A DNA stretch of 64,000 nucleotides. Origin: Andeanibacterium fulvum (GTDB lineage: Bacteria > Pseudomonadota > Alphaproteobacteria > Sphingomonadales > Sphingomonadaceae). Under the pieces are notes generated by a model. The model was not told the DNA's origin, did no database searches, and saw only the letters and a list, made by a program, of their open reading frames with translations. The DNA lies in the NCBI RefSeq assembly GCF_037154085.1, contig NZ_JBANRM010000001.1:558001-622000 (forward strand), written 5' to 3'. This document shows, one piece after another, positions 16,843 to 24,872 of the stretch. The stretch's first letter is position 1, and every line of letters begins with the position of its first letter. Made by a program: the position numbers and the translations under genes.

Positions 16843-17934
16843 GTGGCACGGATTTTTGGCTTAAGTACCGAATCCGACAATCTTAGGAATTTGGATTTCC
16901 TGCGCTTCATTGCCAGCCTCGCCATTGTCTACCATCACTCGCATGAGTATTTTATCCATACGGAGGAGCGGACGGCGGTATTTACTCGCAGTGTCGGCCT
17001 TGGCCTCTTCGTCGATCTTTTCTTCATGATCTCCGGCTTCGTGATAGCCTATGCCTACGAAGCGCGAATTGGGTCGACAGCCGAATATCTCCGCTTCCTA
17101 TGGCGCCGCGTAGCTCGCCTCTATCCTCTTCATCTTGTGGTCCTGGCGCTGAATATCGCGCTTTGGGCGATCCTGCTGAGCAGGGGATCCAGCGACTCCG
17201 CCCCATCTTTTTCGCCGGACTGTATCGCGGCGACCACCTTGCTGGTGCAGGAATATGTCGATTGCGGATCATCGATCCACTTCAATGGCGTGACGTGGTC
17301 AATCAGCGTCGAGATGGGCATGTATATCCTGATGCCAGCCTTCATGCTCCTTGCGAGGCTGGGAAACGGATGGCTCGCCGCCGCGACGGCCAGCGCGATC
17401 GCGCTGGCAGCTTTCTTCACCCCACCTGGCGGTGAATGGCTGGGATCCCCACACCTGCTCCGCGGGCTTGCGGGGTTCGCTACCGGCTATTTGCTCTTCA
17501 GGATAAGGGACCGAATTCCCGACTTCCGCTATGCGGCCATCGGCGTGCCGGTGCTGTGCATAGCCGCACTCGTCGCGATATTTTCAAGCGCACCCCAGGC
17601 CCTGAGTCTGTCACTGCTCGCGGCCTTGATGGTGGTATCCATATCCGCCGATCAAAACGGAAAAATCCTGCCAGTGCTGGAGAAGGCATGTCCGCTAGGT
17701 CAACTGACCTACTCGATCTACCTCTGGCACACCCTCTTCATTCTTGCCCTGATCAACGTAGTGGCCGACAAGCTGTTTTATGGGAATATTCCCATCCTGA
17801 TCGCAGCAACTGCCCTGTGTTACGCTTCGATATTTCTCGCAAGCTACGCGGGCTATTGGCTTATCGAAGTTCCGGGAAGGCGCCTTCTGGCAGGACTTGC
17901 CGCGCCAGCCTGGAAAAATCGGCAGGCAACTTAG
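16843..17934 (+). CDS. Acyltransferase family 3 membrane protein (OafA/YrhL-like)
   Basis: A 363-residue multi-pass membrane acyltransferase starting at a GTG preceded by AGGGGGA. The N-terminus has the family signature NLRNLDFLRFIASLAIVYHH with a conserved His pair, then FVDLFFMISGFVIAYAYEAR, and a C-terminal YSIYLWHTLFILAL. Such enzymes O-acylate surface polysaccharides or lipids with acetyl or related groups, using acyl donors from the cytoplasm. It stands alone on the plus strand inside the minus-strand glycolytic cluster and its codon and base use look less GC rich than the neighbours, suggesting late insertion. Substrate is unknown; the exopolysaccharide locus at 5074-6462 is a possible but distant client. 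Confidence 0.88.
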   Translation: MARIFGLSTESDNLRNLDFLRFIASLAIVYHHSHEYFIHTEERTAVFTRSVGLGLFVDLFFMISGFVIAYAYEARIGSTAEYLRFLWRRVARLYPLHLVVLALNIALWAILLSRGSSDSAPSFSPDCIAATTLLVQEYVDCGSSIHFNGVTWSISVEMGMYILMPAFMLLARLGNGWLAAATASAIALAAFFTPPGGEWLGSPHLLRGLAGFATGYLLFRIRDRIPDFRYAAIGVPVLCIAALVAIFSSAPQALSLSLLAALMVVSISADQNGKILPVLEKACPLGQLTYSIYLWHTLFILALINVVADKLFYGNIPILIAATALCYASIFLASYAGYWLIEVPGRRLLAGLAAPAWKNRQAT

Positions 17935-17973
17935 GCGCTGCGAAGCCTGCCGCATTGCAGCGCTGTAATTTTT
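17935..17973 (+). terminator. Rho-independent terminator after the acyltransferase gene
   Basis: GCGCTGC (17935-17941) pairs with GCAGCGC (17957-17963) around a 15-nt loop and is followed by TGTAATTTTT. The T run lies on the plus strand, so it ends the acyltransferase transcript; it touches the convergent pgk stop. Confidence 0.7.
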
Positions 17974-19172
17974 CAACCTTCCAGCGCGGCAACCCCCGGC
18001 AGCACGCGACCTTCCATCCATTCGAGGAAGGCGCCGCCTGCGGTTGAAATATAAGTGAAATCACCAGCCACGCCTGCGTGGTTCAGCGCGGCGACCGTAT
18101 CGCCGCCGCCGGCCACCGATACAAGCGAGCCTTCCTTGGACAGTGCAGCCGCGGTCTTGGCCAGCGCAACGGTCGCAGCGTCGAAAGGCTGAGTTTCGAA
18201 AGCGCCGAGCGGGCCGTTCCATACCAGCGTGCGGCAGGTCTTGAGCACATCGCCCAGAGATTCGACCGCTTGCGGGCCGACGTCGAGGATCATCTCGTCG
18301 GCAGCCACTTCATGCACGTTGCAGATGCGCATGCTGGGCGGATTGGCGGCGAATTCCTTGGCCACGACCACATCGTAGGGAAGATGCACCGTGCAACCGG
18401 CACTATCGGCCGCGTCCATGATCTCTTCAGCTGTCGCGGCAAGATCATGCTCGCACAGCGACTTGCCGACATCCACGCCGCGCGCGGCGAGGAAAGTGTT
18501 GGCCATGCCGCCGCCAATGATCAGGTGATCGACCTTGTCGACGAGATGCTTGAGCACGGCCAGCTTGGTCGAAACCTTCGCTCCGCCGACCACGGCTGCC
18601 ACCGGCTTCTGCGGATTGCCCAGCGCCTTTTCCAGCGCTTCCAGTTCCGTCTGCATCGCACGCCCGGCATAGGACGGCAGCAGATGAGTCAGCCCTTCCG
18701 TGGTCGCATGAGCGCGGTGCGCGGCGGAGAATGCGTCGTTCACGAACAAATCGGCATTCGCGGCAATTGCCTTGGCGAATTCCGGATCGTTCGCTTCCTC
18801 GCCCGGCCAGAAGCGGGTATTTTCCAGGATGGCGATATCGCCATTGCGCAGGATACCGATGGCCTGCTCCACGATCGGCCCGGCAACTTCGGGCACGAAC
18901 ATCACTTCCTTGCCGAGCACATCCTGCACGGCATCGAGCACCATGGAGAGCGACTGAGTGGAGCTGCGCTGTCCCTTCGGGCGGCCGAAATGCGCCAGCA
19001 GCAGGACCTTGGCGCCCTTCTGCGAGAGTTCGAGGATGGTCGGCGCGCTGGCGCGAACGCGGGTATCGTCGGTAACGCGCCCGCCATCCATCGGCAGGTT
19101 CAGGTCCACACGGACCAGCGCGACCTTGCCGGTTACGTCCCCGGCATCGTCAAGCGTCTTGAAACCGGCCAT
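17973..19172 (-). CDS. pgk: Phosphoglycerate kinase
   Basis: A 399-residue glycolytic kinase making ATP from 1,3-bisphosphoglycerate. Substrate-binding residues lie in VDLNLPMDGGRVTDDTR and LLAHFGRPKG, the hinge and nucleotide site in VVGGAKVSTKLAVL and the C-terminal VAGGGDTVAAL. The ATG at 19172 (MAGFKTLDDAG) is preceded by GAGGTAGGTGAG, and its length matches the family. It follows gap and tkt on the same strand, the usual order of this cluster in Sphingomonadales, with a 93-nt gap to gap. Confidence 0.97.
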   Translation of the reverse strand: MAGFKTLDDAGDVTGKVALVRVDLNLPMDGGRVTDDTRVRASAPTILELSQKGAKVLLLAHFGRPKGQRSSTQSLSMVLDAVQDVLGKEVMFVPEVAGPIVEQAIGILRNGDIAILENTRFWPGEEANDPEFAKAIAANADLFVNDAFSAAHRAHATTEGLTHLLPSYAGRAMQTELEALEKALGNPQKPVAAVVGGAKVSTKLAVLKHLVDKVDHLIIGGGMANTFLAARGVDVGKSLCEHDLAATAEEIMDAADSAGCTVHLPYDVVVAKEFAANPPSMRICNVHEVAADEMILDVGPQAVESLGDVLKTCRTLVWNGPLGAFETQPFDAATVALAKTAAALSKEGSLVSVAGGGDTVAALNHAGVAGDFTYISTAGGAFLEWMEGRVLPGVAALEG

Positions 19173-19265
19173 CTCACCTACCTCGCCAATCAAATACAGC
19201 GCAGTCGGAGAAGGATTGCCGTTCGTGCCCCGACTGCGCGCGGCACGAACGGTTCGATCAATCTA

Positions 19266-20273
19266 TCAGAGGAAGCTCGCCATCACACCGGCGGTGTCGA
19301 GCATCCGGTTCGAGAAGCCCCATTCGTTGTCGTACCACGAAAGTACGCGCACCAGCTTGCCTTCGATCACGGCCGTTTCCAGGCTGTCGATGGTGGAGCT
19401 GGCCGGGCAGTGATTATAGTCGATCGAGACCAGCGGCTCTTCCGAATAGGCCAGAACGCCCTTGAGCGGGCCTTCAGCGGCCGCCTTGAGCAGCGCGTTG
19501 ACTTCCTCGGCTGAAGTGTCGCGACCCGGCTGGAAGGTCAGGTCCACCACCGAGACGTTCGGGGTCGGCACGCGGACGGAGGAACCATCCAGCTTGCCCT
19601 TCAGCTCGGGCAGAACCTCGCCAACGGCGCGGGCGGCACCGGTGGTGGTGGGGATCATGCTCATCGCGGCAGCGCGGGCCCGGCGCGGGTCGGAGTGGAT
19701 CTGGTCGAGGATCTTCTGATCGTTGGTATAGGCGTGGATCGTGGTCATCAGGCCGCGTTCGATGCCGATATTGTCGTTCAGGACCTTGGCCAGCGGCGCG
19801 AGGCAGTTGGTGGTGCACGATGCGTTGGAAACAATCGTGTGCTCGGCCGAGAGCTTGTCGTGGTTCACGCCGTAGACGACAGTGAGGTCCACATTCTTGC
19901 CGGGGGCCGAGATCAGCACCTTCTTGGCGCCTGCATCGAGGTGCTTCTGGCAGCTGTCACGGTCAGTGAAGAAGCCGGTGCATTCCATGGCGATGTCCAC
20001 GCCATTGGCCGCGTGCGGCAGGTTCGCCGGATCGCGCTCGGCAGTCACGTGAATGCGCTTGCCGTTGATGATCAGGTCGTTGCCGTCCACTTCAACGGTG
20101 CCGGCAAAAGTGCCGTGCACGCTGTCATGCTTGAACAGACGGGCATTGGCCTTCGCATCGCCCAGATCGTTGATCGAGACGAGCTCCAGATCGTGATCGG
20201 TCCGCTCGAAGATCGCGCGGGCCACGTTACGTCCGATGCGTCCGAACCCGTTGATTGCAACCTTGATCGCCAT
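19266..20273 (-). CDS. gap: Glyceraldehyde-3-phosphate dehydrogenase, type I
   Basis: A 335-residue NAD-dependent dehydrogenase that oxidises glyceraldehyde-3-phosphate with phosphate. It has the Rossmann start VAINGFGRIGRNVARA, the active-site cysteine in SNASCTTNCLAPLAKVL, and the phosphate-binding region RAAAMSMIPTTTGAARAVGE. Tetramer-interface and C-terminal helices (WYDNEWGFSNRMLD) are present. Full family length and intact catalytic residues support a working enzyme. It lies between tkt and pgk on the same strand. Confidence 0.98.
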   Translation of the reverse strand: MAIKVAINGFGRIGRNVARAIFERTDHDLELVSINDLGDAKANARLFKHDSVHGTFAGTVEVDGNDLIINGKRIHVTAERDPANLPHAANGVDIAMECTGFFTDRDSCQKHLDAGAKKVLISAPGKNVDLTVVYGVNHDKLSAEHTIVSNASCTTNCLAPLAKVLNDNIGIERGLMTTIHAYTNDQKILDQIHSDPRRARAAAMSMIPTTTGAARAVGEVLPELKGKLDGSSVRVPTPNVSVVDLTFQPGRDTSAEEVNALLKAAAEGPLKGVLAYSEEPLVSIDYNHCPASSTIDSLETAVIEGKLVRVLSWYDNEWGFSNRMLDTAGVMASFL

Positions 20274-20302
20274 GGTTTGCTCCTTTGCGATGCCAGCTAG
20301 AA

Positions 20303-22300
20303 TTACTGGCCCAGTTTTGCCGTGATCTGCGGCACGATGGCTTCAGCGCTGAAGCCGAAATGCTTGAACAGGACTTCCGCCGGGGCCGAAGCGCCGAACC
20401 GGTCCAGACCGATATTGATACCGTCGCGGCCGGTATAGGCCTGCCAGCCCAGCGTCGTGCCAGCCTCGATCGACACGATGAGCGTATCGCGCGGCATCAC
20501 GTCGTTGCGATAGGCCGCATCCTGCTTGTCGAACAGTTCGAGGCAGGGAGCGGAAACCACATCCGCGCCGATACCCTTGGCTTCCAGCGCCTCGGCAGTC
20601 TCGATGGCCACGGCAACCTCCGAACCGGTGGCGACCAGCACCACCTTGCGGTCCGCCTTGGCAGCGCGCAGGCGGTAGGCGCCCTTGGCCGAACGGTTGG
20701 AGGCCGGGGTCCATTCCTCTTCGCCTTCACCCCGCAGCGCAGGCAGGTTCTGGCGCGAAAGGGCCAGGGCCGACGGCGTATTCGGCGTTTGCAGCGCCAG
20801 CGCCCAGCATTCCGCCGTCTCGATGGCATCGCAGGGGCGATAGACATTGAGATTGGGGATCAGGCGCAGGCTCATCACCTGTTCCACCGGCTGGTGGGTC
20901 GGGCCGTCTTCACCCAGGCCGATCGAGTCATGCGTCAGCACATAGATCGCGCCGACCTTCTGCAAGGCAGACAGGCGGATGGCATTGCGGGCGTAATCGC
21001 TGAAGATCAGGAACGTGCCGCCATAGGGCACGATCCCACCATGCAGCGCCATGCCGTTCATGGCAGCAGCCATGCCAAACTCGCGAATGCCGTAATAGAC
21101 ATAGCGGCCGGAATAATCCTGTGCGGAGAAAGGCTTGGTGGCCGAAGTTTTCGTGTTGTTGGAACCGGTAAGGTCGGCCGAACCACCCACGAGTTGCGGC
21201 AGTTTCTCGGTCAGCGGACCAAGCGCCATTTCCGAAGCCTTGCGGCTGGCAACCTTCGGCGCATCCTTGGCAAGGCCGCGGATATAATCGGTCAGCGCAT
21301 CGCCCGCCTTGTCCGCCACGCTGGCGAGCTGGGCTTCGAACGCGTCCTTATTGGCGCTGGCGGCCAGGCGCGTTTCCCATTCGGCGCGGGCATTGGCGCC
21401 CTTGGCACCCAGCGAGCGCCAGTCTGCAAGGATATCGTCCGGTACGACAAAGGGCTCATAGTCCCAGCCGAGTTCCACGCGGGCGGCAGCGACTTCATCG
21501 GCGCCCAGCGGCGAACCGTGAACGGCCGAGGTGCCCTGCTTGTTCGGCGCGCCCTTGCCGATGACGGTGGCGCAGGCAACGATAGACGGGCGCGGATCGG
21601 CCAGCGCTTCGTCGATCGCGCGGCGGATATCGGCCGGATCGTGGCCATCGCAGCTGACGGTGTGCCAGTTGGTCGCACGATAACGGGCCAGCACATCCTC
21701 GCTGGAAGAGAGATCGACCTTGCCGTCGATCGTGATCTTGTTGTCATCCCACAGCACGATCAGGTTGCCGAGCTTCAGATGGCCAGCAAGGCCGATAGCC
21801 TCGTGGTTAATGCCTTCCATGAGGCAGCCATCGCCCGCGATCACCCAGGTGCGGTGATTGACCAGATCGTCGCCATGAACGGCGTTGAGGTGACGCTCGG
21901 CCATCGCCATGCCCACGCCCATCGCCAGCCCCTGGCCCAGCGGGCCGGTGGTCGCTTCGACACCGTCGAGCAGGAAGTTTTCCGGGTGGCCGGCGCAGGG
22001 GCTGCCGAGTTGGCGGAAATTGCGGATGTCGTCCATCGTCGGACGTTCAAAACCGGTCAGGTGGAGCAGAGCATAGATCAGCATCGAGCCGTGGCCGGCC
22101 GACAGCACGAAGCGGTCCCGATCCGGCCATTGCGGCGCGGCGGGATCGAACTTCAGATAATCGGACCACAGCACGGTCGCGACATCGGCCATGCCCATCG
22201 GCATGCCGGGGTGGCCGATATTGGCCGCCTGGACCGCATCCATCGAGAGAGCGCGGATGGCATTTGCCATGGGCGCGAGGCGGGACGGATCGATGGTCAT
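20303..22300 (-). CDS. tkt: Transketolase
   Basis: A 665-residue thiamine-diphosphate enzyme that transfers two-carbon units in the pentose phosphate pathway. N-terminal substrate and cofactor residues are in ANIGHPGMPMG and FVLSAGHGSMLIYALLHL; the TPP motif is GDGCLMEGINHEAIGLAGHL followed by NLIVLWDDNKI. The pyrimidine domain has the catalytic glutamate region in YYGIREFGMAAAMNG, and LTHDSIGLGEDGPTHQPVEQ contributes to the active site. It is the first gene of the tkt-gap-pgk run (29-nt gap to gap) and is divergent from the zapA unit, so the 217-bp spacer 22301-22517 should hold both promoters; a G/C-rich hairpin near 22379-22402 is the only structure I see in it. Confidence 0.97.
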   Translation of the reverse strand: MTIDPSRLAPMANAIRALSMDAVQAANIGHPGMPMGMADVATVLWSDYLKFDPAAPQWPDRDRFVLSAGHGSMLIYALLHLTGFERPTMDDIRNFRQLGSPCAGHPENFLLDGVEATTGPLGQGLAMGVGMAMAERHLNAVHGDDLVNHRTWVIAGDGCLMEGINHEAIGLAGHLKLGNLIVLWDDNKITIDGKVDLSSSEDVLARYRATNWHTVSCDGHDPADIRRAIDEALADPRPSIVACATVIGKGAPNKQGTSAVHGSPLGADEVAAARVELGWDYEPFVVPDDILADWRSLGAKGANARAEWETRLAASANKDAFEAQLASVADKAGDALTDYIRGLAKDAPKVASRKASEMALGPLTEKLPQLVGGSADLTGSNNTKTSATKPFSAQDYSGRYVYYGIREFGMAAAMNGMALHGGIVPYGGTFLIFSDYARNAIRLSALQKVGAIYVLTHDSIGLGEDGPTHQPVEQVMSLRLIPNLNVYRPCDAIETAECWALALQTPNTPSALALSRQNLPALRGEGEEEWTPASNRSAKGAYRLRAAKADRKVVLVATGSEVAVAIETAEALEAKGIGADVVSAPCLELFDKQDAAYRNDVMPRDTLIVSIEAGTTLGWQAYTGRDGINIGLDRFGASAPAEVLFKHFGFSAEAIVPQITAKLGQ

Positions 22301-22517
22301 TCTGGCTGGCTCCTGCGGGTGCGCTGCAAACTGGCTGAATTGTGACGATTCGGCGCGGGGCCTCCTTTGCGGAGTGCTGCCCCCCCGTCAAGCGGGGGCA
22401 CCCCGCTGTCGATGCGGCGTGCCGGATGGGACACAAGCGTCCTGCGGCGAAGGATAATTCACAACTTTCGTAAGCAAGTTTTTGCGCCGAAGGAGAAGTT
22501 TGCGCTAGCGAGCGGTC

Positions 22518-22706
22518 ATGGAACGGCAACGTATCGAACACGCGCTTGCCCGAATTGAGGCTGCTGCGGGCCGGATAGAGGCCGCTGCGGCCGATCGGCG
22601 TTCATCAGGCGACCCTGAGCTTGTCCGCAAGCATGAGGAACTGCGCGCGAGCGTAGGCGCGTCCTTGCGCGACCTCGACGCGCTGATCGGATCGCTGGAC
22701 CAATGA
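22518..22706 (+). CDS. Small coiled-coil protein upstream of zapA
   Basis: A 62-residue, highly charged protein predicted to be one long helix or coiled coil (for example IEHALARIEAAAGRIEAAAA and VRKHEELRASVGASLRDLD). Its TGA overlaps the zapA ATG (ATGA), so the two are translationally coupled. Small helical proteins of this kind occur before zapA in related alphaproteobacteria, suggesting a helper of division-ring assembly, but I know of no named family. The ribosome site upstream is weak. Confidence 0.7.
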   Translation: MERQRIEHALARIEAAAGRIEAAAADRRSSGDPELVRKHEELRASVGASLRDLDALIGSLDQ

Positions 22707-23020
22707 GCAACGTTCAACTGACCATTGGCGGCCGCGCCTATACCGTTTCCTGCCAGGATGGGCAGGAAGGCCACATCACCCGGCTTGGCCAGGCAATCGA
22801 GGCCAAGATCGCCACGCTGAAGGGCAATGCCGGCCAGAACGAGGCGCGCACTCTGCTATTCGCGGCCCTGCTATTGGCGGATGAAACGCATGAATTGCGC
22901 AACCGGCTCGCAGCGGTTCCGCCCCCCACTCTGCCGCTGGATGGCCCGCCCCTGCCCGCCGAGCGGTTCGAGGCATTGGCCGAACGGCTCGAAAAACTTG
23001 CCGAGAGCCTTGAGGGCTGA
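22703..23020 (+). CDS. zapA: Cell division protein ZapA
   Basis: A 105-residue protein with the ZapA N-terminal beta domain (VQLTIGGRAYTVSCQDGQEG, then ITRLGQAIEAKI) and a C-terminal helical dimerisation region (EARTLLFAALLLADETHELR, then a helix to the end). It crosslinks FtsZ filaments at mid-cell. It overlaps the upstream coiled-coil gene by 4 nt and is followed by the 6S RNA and the 5-formyltetrahydrofolate cyclo-ligase gene, the widely conserved zapA-ssrS-fau order, which supports the assignment. Confidence 0.92.
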   Translation: MSNVQLTIGGRAYTVSCQDGQEGHITRLGQAIEAKIATLKGNAGQNEARTLLFAALLLADETHELRNRLAAVPPPTLPLDGPPLPAERFEALAERLEKLAESLEG

Positions 23021-23042
23021 AGCTCCCTTCCCTAGATAGGGC

Positions 23043-23206
23043 GATGACGGGTACTGCCCGGTACGCGCCGATCGAACATCCCTGAGGCTATAAGCAAATC
23101 CATGGGGGCTGTCCCTGGCCGGACCCTGGTCTGGCACATATGGTCCCCACCTGACGTGAGGCGTCAGAGGATTTCTCCGGCACCGGCCCATGGTGGTCCC
23201 GTCACC
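23043..23206 (+). ncRNA. ssrS: 6S RNA
   Basis: The spacer between zapA and the fau gene is the classical site of 6S RNA. TGACGGG (23045-23051) pairs with CCCGTCA (23198-23204), and the interrupted stem continues inward through GCCCGGTAC opposite GCACCGGCC. The middle (about 23075-23150) contains the GATCGAACATCCCTGAGG and ACCTGACGTGAGGCGTCAG stretches expected around the large bulge. The RNA binds sigma-70 holoenzyme by mimicking an open promoter. Ends are estimates from the closing stem; the 3' end overlaps the region just before the fau start. Confidence 0.8.
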
Positions 23207-23246
23207 TGATTCCTTCCGGCTCGCGCCGGTCATGCGGAGCGGATGC

Positions 23247-23846
23247 GTGACGAGCCCTGTCGAAACCAATCCCGTCGACGAGGAAAAGCAGCGCCTGCGC
23301 CGCGCTATGCGCAAGGCACGCCGCGAACATGCTGCCTCGCTTGATCCTGCCACCCGCGCATTGCTGTTCCGCCGCCCGCCCAATCCCGTGTTGGACCTGA
23401 TTCCCGCGGGTGCGACCATTGGCCTTTATTACAATACGCCCGATGAGGCCCCCGCCCTCGCTTATGCGCGCTTCCTGTTCGAGCAGGGCCACGTTGTCGC
23501 CCTGCCCTGGATCGCCACACCAGATGCACCGATGATCTTCCGCCAATGGAACGATCCCCTGGGCGAAAGCGACATCGAGGACGGGCCCTATGGTCCCCAG
23601 CCTTCGTCCGAGAACCGAATCGTCGTGCCCGATGTGCTGTTCTGTCCGCTTGTTGCCTTTACGGAGCGAGGCGAGCGCATGGGCCAGGGCGGCGCCTTCT
23701 ATGACGGGTGGCTGGGCCGAAATCCCGGCAAACTGGCGATCGGCATGGCGTGGGACGTCCAGAAGGTCGATTCCTTGCCGCTGGAGCCCCATGACGCCCC
23801 GCTGAAAGCCATCGTCACCCCTACCCGGCTCTACGGACCCTTCTGA
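23247..23846 (+). CDS. fau: 5-formyltetrahydrofolate cyclo-ligase
   Basis: About 199 residues from the GTG at 23247, which has GGAG about 10 nt upstream; an ATG at 23232 is an alternative start. The enzyme converts 5-formyltetrahydrofolate to methenyl-tetrahydrofolate using ATP. Signatures are KQRLRRAMRKARREHAASLD at the N-terminus, the substrate region LPWIATPDAPMIFRQW and the nucleotide-binding loop ERMGQGGAFYDGWL. Gene context (zapA, 6S RNA upstream) is the conserved one for this family. The DUF2842 gene starts at the base after its stop. Confidence 0.9.
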   Translation: MTSPVETNPVDEEKQRLRRAMRKARREHAASLDPATRALLFRRPPNPVLDLIPAGATIGLYYNTPDEAPALAYARFLFEQGHVVALPWIATPDAPMIFRQWNDPLGESDIEDGPYGPQPSSENRIVVPDVLFCPLVAFTERGERMGQGGAFYDGWLGRNPGKLAIGMAWDVQKVDSLPLEPHDAPLKAIVTPTRLYGPF

Positions 23847-24059
23847 ATGCGCAGCAAACCCACCTTGCGAATCCCCTTCGGGATTCTCGGCCTGCTCATC
23901 GCGCTGGCGGTCTACGCACTGTTCGTCGCCTGGGCTTCGCAATGGATCGGAATGCTGCACGTATTGCTGCAGACGCCGATCTATATCGTGCTGGGAACCA
24001 TCTGGCTGCTGCCCCTTCGGCGCTTCCTGATCTGGATGGAAACCGGGCGCTGGGGCTGA
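23847..24059 (+). CDS. DUF2842 small membrane protein
   Basis: A 70-residue protein with two membrane segments (about residues 10-32 and 37-56: GILGLLIALAVYALFVAWAS and LLQTPIYIVLGTIWLLP). The basic N-terminus and the C-terminal RFLIWMETGRWG match the alphaproteobacterial DUF2842 family, whose function is unknown. It begins directly after the fau stop (TGAATG), so the two are cotranscribed. Confidence 0.85.
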   Translation: MRSKPTLRIPFGILGLLIALAVYALFVAWASQWIGMLHVLLQTPIYIVLGTIWLLPLRRFLIWMETGRWG

Positions 24060-24164
24060 GCCTCTTCCACGCCAGAACCTGACTGGATTCCACCGCGCAG
24101 AGACGCGCCAAGCGGTGCGCCCGAAGGCGATGTTCATTCCGATTTTTCCAGGAAATCCCCCAAG

Positions 24165-24241
<77 letters not shown>

Positions 24242-24410
24242 GTTTTCTTGGGCGTGCACCCCTTGGGGAGCGCCGCCACTAGGGCAGGCTGCCCCCCCTG
24301 TCAACAGGGGTGATGACAGGTTTTTCACATCGCCATGGTGAGCGCGCTGTTAACCATATGTTGGTGCTTCGCTGCGAGGATTCCGCTCAGACAAATGAGG
24401 GGGCATTCTC

Positions 24411-24869
24411 ATGCGGAAATTGCTGTGCGCGGCACTGATCGCCTGCGCGGTTGCCACACCGGCCGGGGCAAAAAGGCCCATTTCGCTGGATAGCGCGGTG
24501 TTCGTCGAGCGGCTCGGCCACACCAATGACGGGCGCGTGGAACGGCGGATCGAACCTGCCGGCCAGCTTCGGCGCGGCGACCGCCTTGTCATGGTGGTCG
24601 AATGGCAGACCTCTCCCGATGGCAAGAGCTTTGCCGTCACCAGCCCGATTCCGCGCAGCATCGCGTTCCAGGATACGAGCACCGATGCAATGCAGGTTTC
24701 GGTCGATGGCGGCAGGAGTTGGGGCCAGCTGGGCGTGCTCAAGACGAGCGACCGCTATGGCAGTCGCATTGCCTCGCCCGAGGACGTCACGCATCTGCGC
24801 TGGCTGGTGAACCCCAACGATGCACGGCGCGGCATGGGCCGTGTGACGTACTCCGCCATCGTTCGCTGA
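24411..24869 (+). CDS. Exported protein of unknown function
   Basis: A 152-residue protein with a clear signal peptide (MRKLLCAALIACAVATPAGA, cleaved at AGA-KR). Mature sequence is beta-rich: DSAVFVERLGHTNDG, LVMVVEWQTSPDGKSFAVTS, ISFGGRSW-like turns, and it has no obvious catalytic motif. The pattern suggests a small beta-sandwich periplasmic protein, similar in style to uncharacterised exported proteins of Sphingomonadales. It converges on thyA with a 3-nt gap. No operon partner. Confidence 0.75.
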   Translation: MRKLLCAALIACAVATPAGAKRPISLDSAVFVERLGHTNDGRVERRIEPAGQLRRGDRLVMVVEWQTSPDGKSFAVTSPIPRSIAFQDTSTDAMQVSVDGGRSWGQLGVLKTSDRYGSRIASPEDVTHLRWLVNPNDARRGMGRVTYSAIVR

Positions 24870-24872
24870 GAA

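Noticed and set aside
20285..22345. Plus-strand open frame of nearly 690 codons opposite tkt
   Set aside because: Mirror of the transketolase gene; composition is histidine/arginine rich without motifs, and transketolase is unambiguous on the other strand.
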